Positions 33,743 to 41,903 of a stretch of DNA of 44,213 nucleotides are shown here, one piece after another. The notes beneath the pieces are model-generated. The model saw nothing but the letters and a program-made list of their open reading frames with translations, was not told the origin of the DNA and ran no database searches. Within the stretch, counting starts at the first letter, position 1; the number at the start of each line of letters is the position of its first letter. The translations under genes were made by a program, and so were the position numbers. Where the stretch lies: assembly GCA_039714855.1 (NCBI GenBank), contig JBDLIL010000003.1, forward strand, positions 1-44,213, in the 5' to 3' direction. This DNA comes from JBDLIL01 sp039714855. GTDB lineage: Bacteria > Patescibacteriota > Microgenomatia > UBA1400 > PJMF01.

Positions 33743-33990
33743 AGTGCCTTATATCTTTCTATAGCAGCATAGCAGTTTCTGAATGCTAGCGGCTCAGGAA
33801 AGCTATCTTTGCTAAACCATTGTAGCTCTGCCACGTCATCTTGGGCTTTGGGTTCTCCAGAAATAACTTTTAGTACGCAGTCTTCTACCGTTTCAGCAGC
33901 CTCTATAAAACCACCTACCAAGTCCCAGATTCCCTTTTGTGGTTCTATTCCTCGTTTGGCAAAAAGAAATTTGCCATCCTTTTCTATCAT
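33739..33990 (-). CDS. Truncated Nudix-like protein lacking the catalytic box (83 aa)
   Basis: MIEKDGKFLFAKRGIEPQKGIWDLVGGFIEAAETVEDCVLKV is the front of a Nudix domain, but it jumps directly to ISGEPKAQDDVAELQWFSKDSFPE, which resembles the family end. The REUxEExGU half of the Nudix box and about 60 residues are missing, and the first strand is missing too, since the upstream gene ends 18 nt before the start. The frame is open and coupled by ATGA to the next gene. Either an internal deletion product on its way out or a shortened protein without hydrolase activity. Confidence 0.6.
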   Translation of the reverse strand: MIEKDGKFLFAKRGIEPQKGIWDLVGGFIEAAETVEDCVLKVISGEPKAQDDVAELQWFSKDSFPEPLAFRNCYAAIERYKAL

Positions 33991-34008
33991 AAGAATGATT
34001 TATCATTT

Positions 34009-35421
34009 TTAATGACTGGCAATTGGGTTAGACCAATCTAAATCAACTCCACGATCTGCCAAAGTTTGTTTGACGAGGGATTTTAGTTCTTCAAGCCGCT
34101 CGCTTGTTTTGGCCTCTACTCTACCAGTAATAAGTGCTTCGGTATTTGAGTTTCTAATTAAGAACCAACTATGATCTGGAAAAGTTACTCTAACCCCATC
34201 AATGTCCATGATCTCTGCATCAGCAAATTCTTTTCTAAATTTATCAATTATAGATTTAATAATAGTAAACTTATTATTATCTTCTTCATCTGCGCATGGC
34301 ACCCTGAATTCAGGAGTACTTACATAGTTAGGCATACTGGCTACCAGCTGAGAAACAGTTTTATTTTGCTTTGAGAAAAACTCCACGAATCTTGCAGCTG
34401 CATAGCTAGCATCATCAAAACCATAGTATTTATCTTTTAAGAAAAAGTGACCTGCGATTTCGTTACCCAGAAGTGCCCCTACTTCTTTCATTTTGGCAAT
34501 TACAAAAGGATAACCGGTTTTGCATAAGTGCACTTTAGCTCCAGCCTGCTCAAGCTGATCGATGGCAACTCTAGAAGTAGAAATATTAAAAGCAGCTTTT
34601 AAATCTGAGTGCTCTGCAATCATGCCAGTACCGATTAGGGCACCAATAAGATCATTGCTAACAAATTTCCCGCTTTCATCGTAAACTCCAAATCTGTCGC
34701 CATCTCCATCCATGGCAATGCCCATGTCAGCATTTTCTTCTTTTATTTTTTGCCCTAATTCTAAGTAAAAATCTTCTTTCTGTGGATAAGGAGGATGATT
34801 TGGGAAAGAGCCATCATGATCACAGTACATCTTAATAACCTCGCAGCCAATTTTTTCTAGTATTTTTTCTGTATGCTCACTACAAGTTCCATTGCCACAA
34901 TCAAGTACAACTTTTACTTTCTTACCCAATTTGATATCTCTTGTTGTTCTTTCAAAGTAATCCGGCCAAAGATCATCTTCGCTATATTCACCCTTTCTAT
35001 CAGCTTTTTTATGTTCTTGATTCAAAACTAAATCTCGAATAGCTTCATATTCAGCAGTACTAAAGTGAACTTTGTTAAAAGCTGCTTTAAATCCGTTATA
35101 TTCTGATGGATTGTGGGAGGCAGTAATGCTTACGCTAGCCTCTGCATTTCTTAAATACCAAGTGGCATAACTCATAGGTGTAGTTATTATGCCCAGGAAA
35201 ACAACATTCATGCCAGTTTCAAGCAGGCCCTTAACAAAATTTTCTTTTATTTCTTCACCATGAATTCTGTTGTCTCTGCCTACATAAACAGTTGAAGCTC
35301 CTTTTTCTTTGAAAAAAGTGCCCATTGCTAGGCCAATTTCATAAACGTCTTCTGGGAACATTTCTTTGTTCCACACGCCTCTAATATCGTAAGCTTTGAA
35401 AATTCCTGGATTACCTTTCAT
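34009..35421 (-). CDS. manB: Phosphomannomutase/phosphoglucomutase (470 aa)
   Basis: Alpha-D-phosphohexomutase: FKAYDIRGVWN, phosphoserine loop SITASHNPSEYNGFK, metal loop DGDGDRFGVYD, sugar loop GNEIAGHFF, phosphate loop RNSNTEALITGRVEAK. It converts hexose 6- and 1-phosphates, feeding the nucleotidyltransferase in the same operon. Four domains and ordinary length. Confidence 0.92.
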   Translation of the reverse strand: MKGNPGIFKAYDIRGVWNKEMFPEDVYEIGLAMGTFFKEKGASTVYVGRDNRIHGEEIKENFVKGLLETGMNVVFLGIITTPMSYATWYLRNAEASVSITASHNPSEYNGFKAAFNKVHFSTAEYEAIRDLVLNQEHKKADRKGEYSEDDLWPDYFERTTRDIKLGKKVKVVLDCGNGTCSEHTEKILEKIGCEVIKMYCDHDGSFPNHPPYPQKEDFYLELGQKIKEENADMGIAMDGDGDRFGVYDESGKFVSNDLIGALIGTGMIAEHSDLKAAFNISTSRVAIDQLEQAGAKVHLCKTGYPFVIAKMKEVGALLGNEIAGHFFLKDKYYGFDDASYAAARFVEFFSKQNKTVSQLVASMPNYVSTPEFRVPCADEEDNNKFTIIKSIIDKFRKEFADAEIMDIDGVRVTFPDHSWFLIRNSNTEALITGRVEAKTSERLEELKSLVKQTLADRGVDLDWSNPIASH

Positions 35422-35454
35422 AATTATCCTTTCTTCTTTCTTATAGAAGTCACT

Positions 35455-36177
35455 TTACATATTTATGATTAATAGTTCAAGTTCACTGCTAAGCGGCAAG
35501 ATATTTTTGCTAGTTTTTTGCTTCAAATCCAATTCAAATAATTGTTTATGAATATTTAATAATTTTTCTAAACTAAATCTAGAGCTTTGAGACTTTAGTT
35601 TAGATACTATAAATGGTGGTCCTTTAATCTGGCCACCGTCTTTGGCTTGAATTAGTAATCTAATTTGTCTAATTAGCATAGCCAGCAGCATAAAATCACC
35701 ATCTGATTTTAATACTTCTTTCATCATTTCTAGCTGCTGTTTTTGTTTATTATTTTGTCCTAAAATATCTAGAAACTTAAATAATTTATTACTTGTTTTA
35801 AAGCCAAAAACTTTAGCAGAAGGAAATTTTTTCAGCATAGTGGCTGTTAGCTGCCTAGATTCATATAAGATCACGTTTTCTAGATATTGGATACCTGCCT
35901 GCCGGCAGGCAAGGTCAGATATTAGATATTGGATTAGGTTTTTTTTGCGTTTGGAGCTCGGGAGCGAGTGCAGGCCCTCTATGATAATTAGTTGTTCTGA
36001 GCCGAAAAGACTAGTAGAGTTTAGTTCTAGTTCCAAGTTTTTTAATTCTAATTTTTTAGCCTCCAATCTTACAATATTTGTCATCCCGAGCGAAGTCGAG
36101 GGATCTTTGGCGTTGGTGATTAGCTCTAGCAACTTGGCTCTGGACTGGATAATATTATCGCCATGAATAATGATCAT
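35455..36177 (-). CDS. holA: DNA polymerase III delta subunit, short form (240 aa)
   Basis: Clamp-loader subunit. Begins with MIIIHGDNIIQSRAKL and shows the family pattern ELNSTSLFGSEQLIIIEGLHSLP.. and LAMLIRQIRLLIQAKD. Shorter than the ~340 residues of E. coli HolA. Two repeat-derived inserts: KDPSTSLGMT after residue 23, and LACRQAG with duplicated IQYL flanks. The ATG at 36177 opens the minus-strand operon that runs to 31893. Confidence 0.85.
   Translation of the reverse strand: MIIIHGDNIIQSRAKLLELITNAKDPSTSLGMTNIVRLEAKKLELKNLELELNSTSLFGSEQLIIIEGLHSLPSSKRKKNLIQYLISDLACRQAGIQYLENVILYESRQLTATMLKKFPSAKVFGFKTSNKLFKFLDILGQNNKQKQQLEMMKEVLKSDGDFMLLAMLIRQIRLLIQAKDGGQIKGPPFIVSKLKSQSSRFSLEKLLNIHKQLFELDLKQKTSKNILPLSSELELLIINM
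35879..35935. repeat. Palindrome flanked by direct repeats inside holA
   Basis: TGCCTGCC-GGCAGGCA (about 35899-35914), a perfect 16-mer, sits between two copies of TAGATATTGGAT (35880-35891 and 35923-35934). In the protein it reads as LACRQAG between two IQYL segments. The flanking sequence resembles the insert near the end of mnmA. Confidence 0.75.
36083..36112. repeat. GTCATCCCGAGCGAAG-type element inside holA
   Basis: GTCATCCCGAGCGAAGTCGA followed by GGGATC; stem TCCCGA/TCGAGGGA. On the coding strand it reads KDPSTSLGMT. It is related to the intergenic element at 2990-3014. Confidence 0.8.
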
Positions 36178-36212
36178 ACTTATGAATCATAACTCATAAA
36201 TCACAATTCATA

Positions 36213-36218
36213 TATAAT
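36213..36218 (+). promoter_or_regulatory. -10 box before the DMT transporter; leaderless start
   Basis: TATAAT followed by exactly 6 nt and the ATG at 36225, with no room for a ribosome binding site. Confidence 0.5.
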
Positions 36219-36224
36219 ACCCAA

Positions 36225-37115
36225 ATGCATTGGCTCGTTCCTTCTACTATCTTTGTAATTGCTCAATCTGTAAAAGATTCGATTCGCAAACACAGTTTAA
36301 ACCATCATGAAAATTTTGCAGTTTTGGGGTTGGAGTTTATTTTTGCTTTTATATTTATTTTTACTTGGACGCTTATATTAAAGATCCCCATAGTATTAGA
36401 TCGTTATACATTGTTGTTTTTGGCTCAGGGAATAATTCACGGCTTGGGAAGCACGGGTAAAGTAAATGCTGTCAACATATCTTTGTCCAAAACTATTTTA
36501 GTTTCAAAATTTGTGATTTTATTTCCCATGCTCTTATCACTTATCTTCTTCAAAGAGTATGAGATATTTCATTTCATGAGTTTGCCAGGGATGTTGAGAA
36601 CAATTTCCTTACTTCTTTTTCCACTCATATTGTTTTTAATGTCCAAGCCAAATGGTGACAAAGAAGATGCTAGCAATGGAAAAACTTGGATTTTTAGCAT
36701 GTTGCAGTATGGGTTGTTTGTTGGTCTTTTGGTCTTTTTTAATAAAATGTTTATTGACTCCAATAGGGTGATGGAGGCAACTTTGTTTCAACGCTTTGGA
36801 GTTACTGTAACAGTGTTGATTATTTCTTGGCTTACTAAGACCCGTTGGGTACTCACCAAGAGATTTTGGACTCTTAGCATAATCGATGGATTTCTGATTA
36901 GTTTAGCTCAACCAGCTTATTTGTTAGCACTATCGATGGCTCCCTTAGTAATAGTGGCACCATTGCAAAAAATGCTAACTGTAATTTTAACCACAGCTGC
37001 TGGACTTTTTATTTTTCATGAACGCAAAAAAGTTGTTGCTTGGGCAAAATGGGGATATCTGCTAAGTGGGGTGGGTATAGCAATGATTTTTATTGCTGAA
37101 CTTCTAGAAATTTAG
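36225..37115 (+). CDS. EamA/DMT-type membrane transporter (296 aa)
   Basis: About ten membrane helices in two halves of similar size, the arrangement of drug/metabolite transporters; LAQPAYLLALSMAPLVIVAPLQKMLTVILTTAAGLFIFHERK in the second half is the most typical part. Substrate unknown. The leaderless promoter precedes it; the next gene has its own strong Shine-Dalgarno. Confidence 0.8.
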   Translation: MHWLVPSTIFVIAQSVKDSIRKHSLNHHENFAVLGLEFIFAFIFIFTWTLILKIPIVLDRYTLLFLAQGIIHGLGSTGKVNAVNISLSKTILVSKFVILFPMLLSLIFFKEYEIFHFMSLPGMLRTISLLLFPLILFLMSKPNGDKEDASNGKTWIFSMLQYGLFVGLLVFFNKMFIDSNRVMEATLFQRFGVTVTVLIISWLTKTRWVLTKRFWTLSIIDGFLISLAQPAYLLALSMAPLVIVAPLQKMLTVILTTAAGLFIFHERKKVVAWAKWGYLLSGVGIAMIFIAELLEI

Positions 37116-37164
37116 TTTCATGCTACACTAATTTAGTACTTATTTTTTTCAAAGGAGGGTTTTT

Positions 37165-37575
37165 ATGAAAACCTCGTTTAAACAATTGCTTACAATGTTT
37201 GTAAGTTTTTTTTTGGTGCAAAGCGCGATTGTATACTTAGCAAGCATGCTTTTTGCGGATCAGGTGGTGCTGGGAACACATCTCTACTCTCCCTTGCAAG
37301 GACTTTTACAGAGCATGTTTGTTTTGACCCTTATTATGGTGGGGGCTATGCCAGTTATTGAGCTAGTGCTCAAACGCTACAAGATCAAGTTTCAAGATAA
37401 ACACTGGTTGCTTTTGTATTTTGTTATTAATACAGTGGCGATATGGGTGGTAGCCAGATTTGCCGAGCAATTAGGATTCGGAATCAGCTCTTGGTTGGTG
37501 GCAGTCATTTTAGGATTGATTTTTGGTGTGGATCAAGCTTTGATTGTAAAGAAAATAAGCAGCAAACTGAAATAA
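37165..37575 (+). CDS. Four-helix membrane protein, unknown (136 aa)
   Basis: Helices at about residues 8-30, 46-68, 80-100 and 108-128. Strong ribosome binding site AAAGGAGGG 5 nt before the ATG, one of the few in this window. Family not recognised. Confidence 0.65.
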   Translation: MKTSFKQLLTMFVSFFLVQSAIVYLASMLFADQVVLGTHLYSPLQGLLQSMFVLTLIMVGAMPVIELVLKRYKIKFQDKHWLLLYFVINTVAIWVVARFAEQLGFGISSWLVAVILGLIFGVDQALIVKKISSKLK

Positions 37576-37591
37576 GATTGAAAGAAAAAAA

Positions 37592-37765
37592 CTAAAGATA
37601 ATTTTGCACCATTCCTAGGATATATCCAGCCATAAAAATGGCTAGGTACAAGAATATTTGTTGGATTGTTTTGATATATTTATCTTGCTTATTGCGTTTG
37701 CCAATATTTACAGCTGAGCTTATTTTTTGCGAAACAGTTTTTTTTCTTGAAAATAAATTTTTCAT
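37592..37765 (-). CDS. Small single-helix membrane protein (57 aa)
   Basis: A short frame with a basic N-terminus (MKNLFSRKKTVSQKISSAVNIGKRN) and one membrane helix (IFLYLAIFMAGYILGMV), ending at TAG 37592. It fills an otherwise empty 225-nt gap and its composition is that of a real N-in membrane peptide. Function unknown. Confidence 0.5.
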   Translation of the reverse strand: MKNLFSRKKTVSQKISSAVNIGKRNKQDKYIKTIQQIFLYLAIFMAGYILGMVQNYL

Positions 37766-37772
37766 AAGTATG

Positions 37773-37806
37773 AGTATACTAGTTACTAAGCAACTAAGTA
37801 TACTAG
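37773..37806. repeat. Direct repeats of AGTATACTAG 24 nt apart
   Basis: AGTATACTAG at 37773-37782 and 37797-37806, with TTACTAAG between, similar in sequence and in 24-nt spacing to the motifs upstream of lexA/dedA. It lies between two minus-strand genes, overlapping the end of the YgjP-like gene by 4 nt. Confidence 0.45.
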
Positions 37807-38480
37807 CTGAGATTTAATCCCCTTCTTTTTAGCCAACCCCTATTTTTTTTATGCTCAGGATCAAACTTTTCTACTAAATTCCAAAAAGATCTCGAATGAT
37901 CCATGTGTTTTCTATGAGCCAATTCGTGAATAATTACATAATCTATTACTTTGGGTGGGGTGTGTACCAATCGCCAATTAAAATTTAAATTACCTTTACT
38001 ACTGCAGCTGCCCCATCTGGTTTTTTGCTCTCGCAAAGTAATTTTTCCGAATGAAATTTTCATCTTTTTGGCTATAGCATGAGTTCTGGGAATTATATAT
38101 TTTGTTGCTGTATTTTTTAGAAATCTATTTATGGCTTTTTCAGAATTAGCTTTGGTATTTTTTAATAAATTTATATTAATATTATTTTCAATTGTTTTTA
38201 CGCCGGGCAATATACTAATATCTGACTTAATTATTTTTTTGTATTTTTTACCAAATATTAAAATTTCGTTATTATTAACAGCAAAGTTTTTGCTAGCTTT
38301 TTGTTGAATTAAAGCTTTTTCTATCCATGTTTTATTTTTTTTTACAAAAAGATTTATTACAAATTTGGGAGTCATTTTGGGCGTGACTACTACCACCTGA
38401 CCACTGCCATCAATTTTAATTTTTATTGACTTGGATTTGGGATGAGTTTTGTGGATATATGAGATTGCTTTCTTTATCAC
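37803..38480 (-). CDS. YgjP/DUF45-type zinc metallopeptidase domain protein (225 aa)
   Basis: The C-terminal part has TRWGSCSSKGNLNFNWRLVHTPPKVIDYVIIHELAHRKHMDHSRSFW, with HELAH plus a distal His as the zinc site of the YgjP-like family. The N-terminal 100 residues are a variable beta-rich region. Role uncertain. Confidence 0.88.
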   Translation of the reverse strand: MIKKAISYIHKTHPKSKSIKIKIDGSGQVVVVTPKMTPKFVINLFVKKNKTWIEKALIQQKASKNFAVNNNEILIFGKKYKKIIKSDISILPGVKTIENNININLLKNTKANSEKAINRFLKNTATKYIIPRTHAIAKKMKISFGKITLREQKTRWGSCSSKGNLNFNWRLVHTPPKVIDYVIIHELAHRKHMDHSRSFWNLVEKFDPEHKKNRGWLKRRGLNLS

Positions 38481-38487
38481 GAGGAAA

Positions 38488-39012
38488 TTAGAAAATTTTA
38501 TTTTTGATCAAAAGTATATCATCGATGAACTTGCTCCATAGTTCTATCAAAGGTAGGTCATTGAGAGTATTGAAAATAAAAGCATTACCAAAAAGTAAGA
38601 AAACGGCAATAATGGTATTCAGTGCTTTAGCAGCTTTATTTTGAATCAATGTAATTTTAAGAGCAAAGAACATGCTTAAAATGGTCGATCCTGTCATTAA
38701 TATCGCCTGCACCGCTATACTGTTTACTTCAGACTGTGTAATGCTGTGCTGCAATAACCTTGCTTCCAAAATAGGAAAATCCACCATCACAAACTTTAAT
38801 GAGTTAAAGAGACCCATTAGGCCTTGGATAGTAAGGCCAATGGCAATAAGTCTTCTGGCAGTAGGATTGACAAAAATTTCTTCAGCTTTTTCTAAATAAG
38901 ATATCTCTTGAGGATTGGAAATTTCCTGTTTTGTTTGCATTTGGGGAATCTGAGTGGCTGCAGGAATAGGAGCTGGAGTTGTTGAGATTTGATTATTCAC
39001 AGTAGCTATCAT
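38488..39012 (-). CDS. Membrane protein of unknown function (174 aa)
   Basis: A Pro/Thr/Gln-rich N-terminal stretch (about 40 residues), a predicted helix, and three to four membrane segments (about 52-72, 95-118, 128-150). Start 39012 is chosen because the longer frame would run into the tRNA-Leu gene and its promoter. Family not recognised. Confidence 0.6.
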   Translation of the reverse strand: MIATVNNQISTTPAPIPAATQIPQMQTKQEISNPQEISYLEKAEEIFVNPTARRLIAIGLTIQGLMGLFNSLKFVMVDFPILEARLLQHSITQSEVNSIAVQAILMTGSTILSMFFALKITLIQNKAAKALNTIIAVFLLFGNAFIFNTLNDLPLIELWSKFIDDILLIKNKIF

Positions 39013-39024
39013 AGCACTTTTTCG

Positions 39025-39030
39025 TATAAT
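39025..39030 (+). promoter_or_regulatory. -10 box of tRNA-Leu(TAG)
   Basis: TATAAT 30 nt before the tRNA. Between them lie a 5' tRNA-like piece (GCCAGTG) and CTTGTACTGAGCA, see findings. Confidence 0.5.
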
Positions 39031-39060
39031 ACATCTGTTGCCAGTGCTTGTACTGAGCAT

Positions 39061-39142
39061 GCCGAAGTGGCGGAACTGGTAGACGCGCACGGCTTAGAAC
39101 CGTGTGGAGCAATCCATGGAGGTTCGAGTCCTCTCTTCGGCA
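39061..39142 (+). tRNA. tRNA-Leu (anticodon TAG)
   Basis: Acceptor GCCGAAG pairs with CTTCGGC, anticodon loop CTTAGAA, long variable arm, T-arm GGAGGTTCGAGTCCTC, discriminator A; CC but no complete CCA encoded. 82 nt. Confidence 0.95.
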
Positions 39143-39156
39143 CCGCAGCCATAAAA

Positions 39157-39182
39157 AATCCCCGCTTGCGCGAGGGTTTTTT
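39157..39182 (+). terminator. Rho-independent terminator after tRNA-Leu
   Basis: CCCCGC-TTGC-GCGAGGG stem with one bulged A, followed by TTTTTT. One of the few clear terminators in the window. Confidence 0.7.
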
Positions 39183-39265
39183 GAATCAGAACGTACCCCC
39201 GGTGAGGAGAAACCTTCTGATATGTTTAGAAGTATACTAGATACATACAAATATATCAAGTAGTA

Positions 39266-39949
39266 TCAAAGTATTTCTTCTTGATTGGCGTATTCAAGCA
39301 CACTAGGGTTATCTTCTTTGAGTTCTTTACCCTTGACGTAATCATTGTATTTCATTTCACTCATCCATTGTTTAACGCTCTCTGCCCAACTGCCATCACT
39401 AAACGGAGTATATTTGGTCATGATTAACTCAGGGGTATCTAGGCCAATGTCTATGTAATATTTTTTCAGTTCTCTAGCAGCTCTTTCAAAATTAGCCTCA
39501 AAGCTTTCAAAGCCTAGAGTGCCGCGCTCATGAATTCCAAACCCAAGACAATTATAAGATCCAGCCGGAATTTTATTGCACAAATTGCTTTCTTGCATAG
39601 CTATGGCTGGGAGTAGACGAAAATCAAATTCATATTCATCTGCCAGACTAACAAAAACCTCACCGAAATGATCATGGGGTTCTAGGGGTGAATTGTGTCT
39701 TTTGAGAAATTCAGCTACAATTTCTGCTCTAGCGTCAGCTAATTTCATATCAGTTTCGATGCCTTTGACATTACCCACAACCTTGATTTCTACAATAGAC
39801 TCTTGAGAGGAAGAAACAGACTCTGGGACAATGTTTGCTACTATAGGTTGATTTTTATGCAAGATAAAAAAGTAATAGGCCGATATACTGGTTAGAGTTA
39901 CACCAGTGCTAAGCAAAACCCAAGCCAGGCTGAAAAACAGTTTTTTCAT
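39266..39949 (-). CDS. Membrane-anchored glucosaminidase/lysozyme-like protein (227 aa)
   Basis: N-terminal membrane helix (about 5-30), linker, then a lysozyme-fold segment: LLPAIAMQESNLCNKIPAGSYNCLGFGIHERG…FESFEANFERAARELKKYYID. The Glu in AMQESN is the likely catalytic acid of the glucosaminidase-type fold; the two Cys may form a disulfide. It probably trims peptidoglycan outside the membrane. Confidence 0.7.
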   Translation of the reverse strand: MKKLFFSLAWVLLSTGVTLTSISAYYFFILHKNQPIVANIVPESVSSSQESIVEIKVVGNVKGIETDMKLADARAEIVAEFLKRHNSPLEPHDHFGEVFVSLADEYEFDFRLLPAIAMQESNLCNKIPAGSYNCLGFGIHERGTLGFESFEANFERAARELKKYYIDIGLDTPELIMTKYTPFSDGSWAESVKQWMSEMKYNDYVKGKELKEDNPSVLEYANQEEIL

Positions 39950-40009
39950 AGTTCTTAAAAATTTATTGTAACAGTTGCATCTCTACAAGTACACTTGAGT
40001 ATGATATCC

Positions 40010-40015
40010 TATAAT
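40010..40015 (+). promoter_or_regulatory. -10 box before the glycosidase-like gene; leaderless start
   Basis: TATAAT followed by 6 nt and ATG 40022. Confidence 0.5.
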
Positions 40016-40021
40016 ATAGAA

Positions 40022-41008
40022 ATGCCAAATTTTAAATTAGAAGTACTAAAGATCAGTTTTTTCGTATTTTTAACTCTTTTTGTTTTTGCAAATAGGGTTA
40101 TAGCAGCTGATTCTAGAGTTTTGGGTATTCATATTCTTCGTCCAGAAGAAATCAGCCAGGCTAAAAGCTTATTGCTCGAGGAAAATCAAGAAGAGTGGAA
40201 GTATATTACTATCCCCTTGTCTCTTGAAGATTTGAATAGGAAAGATAATTGGCAGGAGTTTTTTTGGAAGGCAAAAGAGGCTAAATTTATTCCCATAGTG
40301 CGTCTGGTAACCAGGTTTGATAATGAATCTTGGCAGTTGCCAAATAAAAAGGAAATTACCAATCAGATTAGTTTTTTATCTTCCCTCGAGTGGCCTACTC
40401 CAGAAAGGCACATTATTGTTCTTAATGAAGTAAACCACGCTCCTGAGTTTGGAGGTCAAATTGACCCCTCTAGATACGCTAAAATACTAGAATTTACCAG
40501 CAATTGGGCTCATAGTGAGGCCAAAAACTACAAAGTTTTGCCTGCTGCTATGGATTTGGCTGCATCTAACACTTCTCAAACGATGGAAGCTTTCTTGTAC
40601 TTAGAGAAAATGTACGCAGCTAATCCTGAAGTTTTTGACACTTTGGATTATTGGAATTCGCACTCTTATCCTAATCCAGGTTTTGTGTCTTCTCCTACTA
40701 GGCATGATAAAAAATCTTTGAGGGGTTTTGAGCATGAATTGGCTTTTGTAAAAGACAAAACGGGTAAAGATTTGCAAGTTTTTATTACTGAAACTGGTTG
40801 GAGAGATACTAGTGCAACTTCCAGATGGCTAGATTCATATTATGAATATGCTATGCAACATATTTGGTCTGATCCCAGAATCAAAGCTGTTACACCATTC
40901 ATCTTACAAGGATCCCCAGGACCATTTGCAGCTTTTAGTTTCTTGGATGAAGCTGGTCAACCAAACAGACAGTACTATGCGTACAGAAATTTAATTGAGA
41001 AGTATTAA
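40022..41008 (+). CDS. Secreted glycoside-hydrolase-like TIM-barrel protein (328 aa)
   Basis: Signal peptide (MPNFKLEVLKISFFVFLTLFVFANRVIAA), then a barrel with the pair expected of clan-A glycosidases: Glu136 in IIVLNEVNHAPEF (acid/base, Asn-Glu) and Glu257 in VFITETGW (nucleophile). Substrate and GH family not determined. The ATG at 40022 sits 6 nt after TATAAT; the longer frame from 39995 would start before the promoter. The stop shares TTAA with the HD gene on the other strand. Confidence 0.8.
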   Translation: MPNFKLEVLKISFFVFLTLFVFANRVIAADSRVLGIHILRPEEISQAKSLLLEENQEEWKYITIPLSLEDLNRKDNWQEFFWKAKEAKFIPIVRLVTRFDNESWQLPNKKEITNQISFLSSLEWPTPERHIIVLNEVNHAPEFGGQIDPSRYAKILEFTSNWAHSEAKNYKVLPAAMDLAASNTSQTMEAFLYLEKMYAANPEVFDTLDYWNSHSYPNPGFVSSPTRHDKKSLRGFEHELAFVKDKTGKDLQVFITETGWRDTSATSRWLDSYYEYAMQHIWSDPRIKAVTPFILQGSPGPFAAFSFLDEAGQPNRQYYAYRNLIEKY

Positions 41009-41697
41009 TTGATGCCCGCAGAATTTAGGTTGACTTGCCCTGTTTGAGTTAAATTTTCTGTTTTGTAAGCAAAGGCCTTGTGCCATTCCTCGTATTTTGA
41101 TTTTATTTTTTCGAGATTTGGTTCGCCAAAAAATTCAAGTAATTTGTTAAATTGTTCCACCTTATCTTTTCCGTATCTATTAAGAGATTCAATGATGTGT
41201 TCTTTACTTTTAAACTTGGGGGTTTTTGAATGAAATTTGGCTGCGTATCCTACCAGTTGCCCTTCTATTGTTTGAGGGATTAGATCTTGGACTGGCAAAT
41301 TGAGGCCGTAATTTTGGATATCTTGAGCAGTAAGACCGACACCAGTGTGAGTGTAGGCTGCTTCTACTATCACTGGGTCCAAGCCTTCTTTTTGAAGTAT
41401 TTTTGCACCTGTTACCACGTGTTGAATATAAGGTTTTTCGGAAGGTGTTTGATCTGGAATCCACTCAAAACCACCACAACAATAGACTCCGATATCATGT
41501 AAGAGTGCAGCTTGAATTGCGTGGGGGATGTTTATACTGCTGCTGTCAAAATATTTTGATGATAATAATTGCTGCACTATGTCAGCCACAATATTACAAT
41601 GTGTCCAAACCAAATCAAGTAGGACGAGTGATTTTGCATATTTTTGATGCAAAGCCAGGGCTCTAGGGTGTTGGTTTTGGTTTACAAACTCAATCAC
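41005..41697 (-). CDS. HD-domain hydrolase (230 aa)
   Basis: Metal site: THCNIVADIVQQLL, AALLHDIGVY (HD pair), HVVTGAKIL, AAYTHTGVGL. Class of phosphohydrolases that act on nucleotides or phosphoesters. GTG start at 41697. Substrate unknown. Confidence 0.85.
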   Translation of the reverse strand: MIEFVNQNQHPRALALHQKYAKSLVLLDLVWTHCNIVADIVQQLLSSKYFDSSSINIPHAIQAALLHDIGVYCCGGFEWIPDQTPSEKPYIQHVVTGAKILQKEGLDPVIVEAAYTHTGVGLTAQDIQNYGLNLPVQDLIPQTIEGQLVGYAAKFHSKTPKFKSKEHIIESLNRYGKDKVEQFNKLLEFFGEPNLEKIKSKYEEWHKAFAYKTENLTQTGQVNLNSAGIN

Positions 41698-41796
41698 AGT
41701 TGCTCTAGTTGTAACATATTTTTTATTCAGTTAGGGCAATAAAAAAATATTTGTAATTTATTGCTAAAAATCAGTATAGCATTCTTGGAAGAGTGA

Positions 41797-41802
41797 TATA
41801 AT
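41797..41802 (+). promoter_or_regulatory. -10 box of tRNA-Arg
   Basis: TATAAT 24 nt before the tRNA, followed by a small CTCGC-GTG-GCGAG hairpin in the leader. Confidence 0.5.
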
Positions 41803-41826
41803 TGGTTCTCGCGTGGCGAGTATTTT

Positions 41827-41903
41827 GCGCCAGTAGCTCAGTGGATTAGAGCAGTGGTCTTCGGAACCAAAGGCCGGGGGTTCGAATCCCTCCTGGCGCA
41901 CCA
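41827..41903 (+). tRNA. tRNA-Arg (anticodon TCG), CCA encoded
   Basis: Acceptor GCGCCAG/CTGGCGC, anticodon loop CTTCGGA, T-arm GGGGGTTCGAATCCCTC, discriminator A followed by an encoded CCA (41901-41903), unlike the other tRNAs here. Confidence 0.95.

Noticed and set aside
38993..39259. Open frame antisense to tRNA-Leu
   Set aside because: It covers the tRNA and the terminator, typical of a false tRNA-derived frame.
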